Source of the DNA: JBECKQ01 sp040235375
GTDB taxonomy: Bacteria; Planctomycetota; Phycisphaerae; UBA1845
Reading direction: 5' to 3'
DNA: 10,849 nt
NCBI GenBank assembly: GCA_040235375.1
Contig: JBECKQ010000051.1
Location: 1 to 10,849 of the forward strand
Shown: one piece after another, positions 7,307 through 10,849 of the stretch
How positions within the stretch are numbered: the stretch's first letter is position 1
Layout of the letters: each line of letters opens with the position of its first letter
Notes under the pieces: model-generated
Databases searched by the model: none
Told to the model about the DNA's origin: nothing
Seen by the model: only the letters and a program-made list of their open reading frames with translations
Program-made: the position numbers and the translations under genes

Positions 7307-8424
7307 GCAGGTCGCGGCGCAGAGGCTTCATTTCGGCGGGCGTTAGCCAGATCCCTTGCCAGAATCGCAGCGATGCGTTCGGAGGCGTAGCCGTCGCCGT
7401 AGACATCGCGCGGGCGGGCCATGCGGGCGTAGACGCCGGCGTCGGTCAGCACGCGCTCGCACTGTGCGACGATCCGATCCTGCTGCGTGCCGCAGATGAC
7501 GGCGGCGCCGCTGGCGACGGCCTCCGGACGTTCCGTTCGCTCGCGGAGCACGAGCACCGGACGACCGATCGCGCAGCCCTCCTCCTGCATGCCGCCGGAG
7601 TCGGTCAGGATGAGCGTGCAGGCAAACAGGTAACGCAGCCATTCGTCGTAGCGCGGTGCGTCGAGCAGTGTGACGTTCGATTGATCGGCGAGCAAGCGTC
7701 GGACAACATCGCCCACGTTCGGATTCGGGTGCACGCTGAATACAAATCGCCAGTCGCGATGGCGCTGGGCCAGTTCGCGGACAGCCTCGCAGATACGCAC
7801 GAGCGGGTCGCCCCAGTTCTCGCGGCGATGGGCGGTCACAAGCAGCAGCGGGCCGTCGGTATCGCGTGGTTCGATGCTGGCGCGGGCGAATCTCAGGGCG
7901 TCCACCACGGTGTTGCCGACGACGTGAATGCGACCGGCATCGATGCCCTCGGCACGGAGGTTGTCGGCCGCAGCCGGCGTCGGGGCGAAGTTCCACGTGG
8001 CGATGTGGCTCAACTGCCGTCGCGAAATCTCTTCGGGGAACGGGTCGTCATTGCTGCCGCTGCGCAGGCCGGCTTCCACGTGGGCGAGCGGAACGCGGCG
8101 CAGCGCCGCGGCGAGCCCTCCGGCGAACGCGGATAGGGTGTCGCCCTGCACGATGAGGGCGTCGGGGCGGGTTTCATCGATGAGCCGGCCGGTGCTCGCG
8201 ACGACGCCGGCCGCCATCCGGCAGAGGTCGCCGCCGCCGGGCACGCACTCCATCCGGCAATCGGCCTCGATTGCGAACACGTCGAGTGCCTCCTGCGCGA
8301 TGCGCGGGTGCTGGCCGGTGAGGCAGAGCACCGGCCGCACGTCGGTCCGGCGCAAGGCGAGCACCAGCGGCGCCAGCTTGATCGCTTCCGGGCGCGTCCC
8401 TGCGATGATCAGCACGCGGCTCAC
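7288..8424 (-). CDS. wecB: UDP-N-acetylglucosamine 2-epimerase (non-hydrolysing)
   Basis: A 378-residue protein, almost exactly the length of E. coli WecB. It interconverts UDP-GlcNAc and UDP-ManNAc in the cytoplasm. Family landmarks run in order: AGTRPEAIKLAPL (8-20, with R11 and K16), the GQH turn, VQGDT, LAHVEAGLRSG, FPEEISRRQLSH, VVGNTVVDAL, TAHRREN (substrate-site histidine), FSVHPNPNV, LTDSGGMQEE and RERTERPEAV. All the residues I associate with nucleotide and acetamido-sugar binding are present, so it should be active. The true start is GTG 8424. A longer frame back to 8553 exists, but its extra residues lie inside the upstream glycosyltransferase gene and precede the conserved first strand. 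GTG 8424 overlaps the upstream TGA (GTGA) and has GGAGGG ten bases before it. No UDP-ManNAc dehydrogenase (wecC) or ManNAc transferase pairing is visible, so the product could be used as ManNAc or oxidised by a gene outside the window. Confidence 0.95.
   Translation of the reverse strand: MSRVLIIAGTRPEAIKLAPLVLALRRTDVRPVLCLTGQHPRIAQEALDVFAIEADCRMECVPGGGDLCRMAAGVVASTGRLIDETRPDALIVQGDTLSAFAGGLAAALRRVPLAHVEAGLRSGSNDDPFPEEISRRQLSHIATWNFAPTPAAADNLRAEGIDAGRIHVVGNTVVDALRFARASIEPRDTDGPLLLVTAHRRENWGDPLVRICEAVRELAQRHRDWRFVFSVHPNPNVGDVVRRLLADQSNVTLLDAPRYDEWLRYLFACTLILTDSGGMQEEGCAIGRPVLVLRERTERPEAVASGAAVICGTQQDRIVAQCERVLTDAGVYARMARPRDVYGDGYASERIAAILARDLANARRNEASAPRPAYAATT
7289..7319. repeat. Short imperfect direct repeat at the convergent gene ends
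   Basis: CAGGTCGTGGCG (7289-7300) recurs as CAGGTCGCGGCG (7308-7319), eleven of twelve bases matching with a 19-base period. It covers the stop codons of the kinase (TAA 7304-7306) and of wecB (TGA, minus, 7288-7290). It may be a small duplication that reshaped both C-termini, or chance in GC-rich sequence. Confidence 0.35.
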
Positions 8425-10700
8425 TGCAAAACACCCTCCGCTTGCGGGACCTGTTCCTGCCGGCGCGCGGGCGCTTCGACAACCGGGAACGGCGGCGTGC
8501 ACGGTTCGTACGGTGCGCCCAGGGCGAGTCGCTCTCCAAGTAGTTGAATCCACCGTTGCGAATCGAGCTGGCGAATGATGTCTCCCGCGGCGGCGGCCAT
8601 CTGTTCGCGCGCCGCTGGATCGCGCAACTGCTCAATGCCCGCGGCGATCGCGCCGGAATCAAACCGCGTCACCGCCACGCCGCAGCCGGTTGTGCGAACG
8701 AACCGGTCAACAAACGAGCCGGGTGGAACCAGCGCGAGGATTGGCCGGCCCGCGGCGAGATAGTCAACAATTTTCGATGGGAAGCAGGCCCGCACTTCCT
8801 CCGGATACGGCGTGCACTCGCCGAGGGCGACGACGCAGGCGTGCGCCTGGCGCAAGCGATCCTTTGCTTCAGGAGGAGGCAGCCATTGCGTCTGCGATTC
8901 GGGCACGATGCGGTTTCGGTTCGTCAGATACGTCACGTTGATGTCGGAGCGATCGTTGGTGGCTTCATAGAACGCCTTCACTGCGTCTTCGTGGGCCTGG
9001 TAGATGCTGCCGGCGTAGAGGAGCTTGAGCGGGCCGAAGTCCGGCGGCAGCGGGGACGCTTCGATGCCCTCCGGCCGGCAGTGCGGCAGGACCCACGTCT
9101 TCGTGATGCCGCGTCGGCGGTAGTGGGCGGCGAACTCGGCGGTCGGCGCGATGACTATCTCTGCCGATTGCAGCACGCGCTCGTCGATCGCCATCCAGAA
9201 CCAGGATTTCAGCCGGCTGCCGGTGAGCAGTGTTTCGGCGAACAGGTCGTGCATGTACGCGGCGAATGGCACGCCGGTCAGTCGCGAAACGAGCCAGCCC
9301 GCCAGCAACCCGTAGCGGTGCGGGTAAATCACCAGCACGCGCTTGAACGGTTGCGTTTGGTGGCAGCGCAGCCCGGCGAAGACCATCCGCGCGGCAGTCC
9401 AGATCGAGGCGAGCCACGTCCACGTCGGAACTTCTTCGTCATCATGTCGCGGCCAACGGACGCGGACTGTCGCCAGCGGTGACGATTGGGTGCCAGCACC
9501 ATCCGGCGCGTGGCGCAGTCCTCGCGTGACCACGCGATACGCATCCGGCGACGCGTGCCGAAAGAGCGTTGCGATCACGTTCGTGCACGCCCGGCAAACC
9601 GGCGGCCAATGCCAGCTTACGATCAGCGTGGGGGGCGCGGGCACGTGGGTCATCGTCCAGGGCGGCACGCTGTGCACGGCGTCGCCGCCCCAGTAGGCAC
9701 GGAGTCGACCAACGATTTCAGGATGTTGGCGACGATCGCGCCGGCCCTTTGCGTGGCCCGCCAATCGAGCGAGGCCGATCCAGTGACTCAGAACGAGCGC
9801 CAGTGCGCCGTCCAGCGCGTGGCCGGTCGTGTATGCAACGCGCAAGACACGACCGGCGATTGGTTCGAGCAGTAACAGAAGGGCACCACCACCGGCAACA
9901 CAGGCTGCGAGCACGCCTCCGGCAATCGCCGTTGCCAATGCTGTTACGATCAGCGCGGCGCATAATCCGTAGCGCCGAGTCCAGAACCGTGTGCTGCCCG
10001 CGCCGCGTCCGATGCGTGCCTCGCCGCGAGCGTAGTTGCGAAACTGCCGCCAAGTGCCGGCCAGGCTGGTCCGCGGCCGCCAGCGCACGACTGCATCCGG
10101 TGCGTATGCGAAACGGAGTCCCAGCCGCCGAAGCTGGCAGTCGAACAGCGTGTCTTCGGCGGTGTGCAGCCAGTCGGGAAAGCCGCCTGCGGCCTGCCAG
10201 GCTGGTTTACGGAACGCGACGGAGCGGGCGCTCGGATTGAATCGCAGTGGGTCGACCGGTTCGAGCTGGCCCGGCATGGTCAGCAGGCCGACCACGCGTT
10301 CGAGCCGCGTTTGCGGATCGGTGCGATAGCCGCCGCCGACAACCTGGACCTGCGAATCTGCGATGAAGGGCGCGGCCAGGCGTTCAAGCCAATCCGGCTG
10401 CGGCGTGCAGCCGGCATCGGTGCAGGCAACGATGTCCGTCGCGGCGAGCAGCGCGCCGTGATTGCGCCCTTCGGCGATGTTCGCGCCCGGCAGTCGCACG
10501 GGGCGGAGCAGGAAATTCTCGCGCGCGGCCTCCTCGATGTGCTGCCACGTGCCGTCGGTCGAGCCGCCGTCGACGATGATGATCTCTGCCGGCTGAAGCG
10601 TCTGGGCGCGCAGCGCGTCGAGCAGAGCGGCCATGCCCGGCGCTTCGTTCAGCACCGTTACGACGACCGAGATTCGAGGTTGTTTGGTCCGAGCAGACAC
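8421..10700 (-). CDS. Double glycosyltransferase: GT2 domain, membrane segments, GT4-like domain
   Basis: A 759-residue protein from GTG 10700. Residues 10-230 form a GT-A fold GT2 domain: ISVVVTVLNE (10-19), IIIVDGGSTDGTW (from 40), the metal-site CTDAG (D95), the acceptor-side TAEDTLFDCQ (E182, D183), and VVRWRP (206-207) as the QxxRW-like motif. Hydrophobic stretches at about 245-279 and 292-314 should anchor it in the inner membrane, as in membrane GT2 enzymes. From M350 a second enzyme begins: TLIVSWHWPPVCRACTNV, VIYPHRYGLLAGWL (458-471), LLYAGSIYQAHED, then YPEEVRACF and PSKIVDYLAAGRPIL (641-655), the nucleotide-sugar site of GT-B/GT4 enzymes. It probably adds two sugars in succession to a lipid-linked glycan. 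The frame stays open to ATG 10763 and beyond, but the GGAG at 10710-10707 favours GTG 10700. It is coupled to wecB by a GTGA overlap, hinting that ManNAc is one donor sugar. The Pro/Gln-rich tail (about 730-759) has no recognised motif. Confidence 0.85.
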   Translation of the reverse strand: MSARTKQPRISVVVTVLNEAPGMAALLDALRAQTLQPAEIIIVDGGSTDGTWQHIEEAARENFLLRPVRLPGANIAEGRNHGALLAATDIVACTDAGCTPQPDWLERLAAPFIADSQVQVVGGGYRTDPQTRLERVVGLLTMPGQLEPVDPLRFNPSARSVAFRKPAWQAAGGFPDWLHTAEDTLFDCQLRRLGLRFAYAPDAVVRWRPRTSLAGTWRQFRNYARGEARIGRGAGSTRFWTRRYGLCAALIVTALATAIAGGVLAACVAGGGALLLLLEPIAGRVLRVAYTTGHALDGALALVLSHWIGLARLAGHAKGRRDRRQHPEIVGRLRAYWGGDAVHSVPPWTMTHVPAPPTLIVSWHWPPVCRACTNVIATLFRHASPDAYRVVTRGLRHAPDGAGTQSSPLATVRVRWPRHDDEEVPTWTWLASIWTAARMVFAGLRCHQTQPFKRVLVIYPHRYGLLAGWLVSRLTGVPFAAYMHDLFAETLLTGSRLKSWFWMAIDERVLQSAEIVIAPTAEFAAHYRRRGITKTWVLPHCRPEGIEASPLPPDFGPLKLLYAGSIYQAHEDAVKAFYEATNDRSDINVTYLTNRNRIVPESQTQWLPPPEAKDRLRQAHACVVALGECTPYPEEVRACFPSKIVDYLAAGRPILALVPPGSFVDRFVRTTGCGVAVTRFDSGAIAAGIEQLRDPAAREQMAAAAGDIIRQLDSQRWIQLLGERLALGAPYEPCTPPFPVVEAPARRQEQVPQAEGVLQ
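8434..8439 (-). promoter_or_regulatory. Ribosome binding site deciding the wecB start
   Basis: Minus-strand GGAGGG lies nine to ten bases before GTG 8424, within the last codons of the upstream glycosyltransferase. With the GTGA stop/start overlap it indicates translational coupling and rules in favour of the short start. Confidence 0.7.
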
Positions 10701-10706
10701 ACACCG

Positions 10707-10710
10707 CTCC
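10707..10710 (-). promoter_or_regulatory. Ribosome binding site deciding the start of the double glycosyltransferase
   Basis: Minus-strand GGAG (within ACGGAG) lies six bases before GTG 10700. The upstream ATG 10763 is preceded only by C-rich sequence without a Shine-Dalgarno match. The GTG start also places the first GT2 strand nine residues from the N-terminus, which is normal for the family. Confidence 0.55.
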
Positions 10711-10782
10711 GTTTTGCGCGCGCAGTATTCCCGCACGATCGCAACGGTGATATCGGCTTTCATCCGGGGTGGATGGAGATGA

Positions 10783-10849
10783 TTATTGGACCATCGAAGC
10801 CGGAATGAGGGGCTCCGGCGCCGCGTGCGGGGTCTGTCGCGATGCCAGC
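10783..10849 (-). CDS. Possible C-terminal tail of an upstream gene (very short fragment)
   Basis: One minus-strand frame entering from the right edge reads 21 codons, including PEPLIPASMVQ, to a TAA at 10785-10783. Its third codon positions are mostly G or C, as in the real genes here. A second frame ends at a TGA overlapping ATG 10763 but has poorer codon bias. If the first is right, about 82 bases separate this gene from GTG 10700. The fragment is too short to name a family, and it could be non-coding. Confidence 0.25.
   Translation of the reverse strand, partial: LASRQTPHAAPEPLIPASMVQ

Noticed and set aside
7252..8136. A 294-codon plus-strand frame opposite wecB
   Set aside because: wecB is unambiguous on the other strand, and this frame shows no motif.
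8425..8553. A 43-residue N-terminal extension of wecB
   Set aside because: It lies entirely within the glycosyltransferase coding region and lacks similarity to the family, while GTG 8424 has a good ribosome binding site and the right protein length.

Overview
The window is GC-rich, densely coded bacterial DNA. It carries an internal piece of a cell-surface or exopolysaccharide gene cluster that continues past the left edge and probably past the right edge. I see no rRNA, tRNA, insertion sequence, CRISPR array or phage gene. The host is most likely a Gram-negative-type bacterium. Planctomycetota (for example Phycisphaerae-like metagenomic lineages) is my best guess, from the style of the SGNH hydrolase and MBOAT proteins, the high GC and the mixed-strand layout. 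That assignment is inference and not proven by any marker gene here.

There are three transcription blocks. Block 1 (minus strand, 4516 down to 1) reads, in order of transcription: membrane-anchored SGNH hydrolase, AlgI-like MBOAT O-acyltransferase, O-antigen-ligase-type membrane protein, and the N-terminal third of a GT4 glycosyltransferase cut by the window edge. These genes overlap or lie within about 30 bases of each other. Block 2 (plus strand, 4723 to 7306) reads: APH-like small-molecule phosphotransferase, class I SAM methyltransferase, thymidylate-kinase-like P-loop kinase, all with overlapping ends. Block 3 (minus strand, 10700 down to 7288) reads: a GT2-membrane-GT4 double glycosyltransferase, then UDP-GlcNAc 2-epimerase (wecB) coupled through a GTGA overlap. 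Blocks 1 and 2 diverge from a 206-base control region at 4517-4722. Blocks 2 and 3 converge and overlap tail-to-tail by 19 bases.

A reasonable working picture is as follows. WecB makes UDP-ManNAc. The bifunctional glycosyltransferase and the left-edge GT4 build the glycan. The ligase/polymerase-type membrane protein polymerises it or transfers it to an acceptor. The MBOAT/SGNH pair adds or edits acyl groups. The phosphotransferase and methyltransferase could decorate or cap the chain. The ligase and the left-edge GT4 resemble the families found with exosortase A/PEP-CTERM systems, although no exosortase lies in this window. Several gene starts were corrected by eye: wecB at GTG 8424, the double glycosyltransferase at GTG 10700, the phosphotransferase at ATG 4723, the ligase at ATG 1893, and the partial GT4 at ATG 557.
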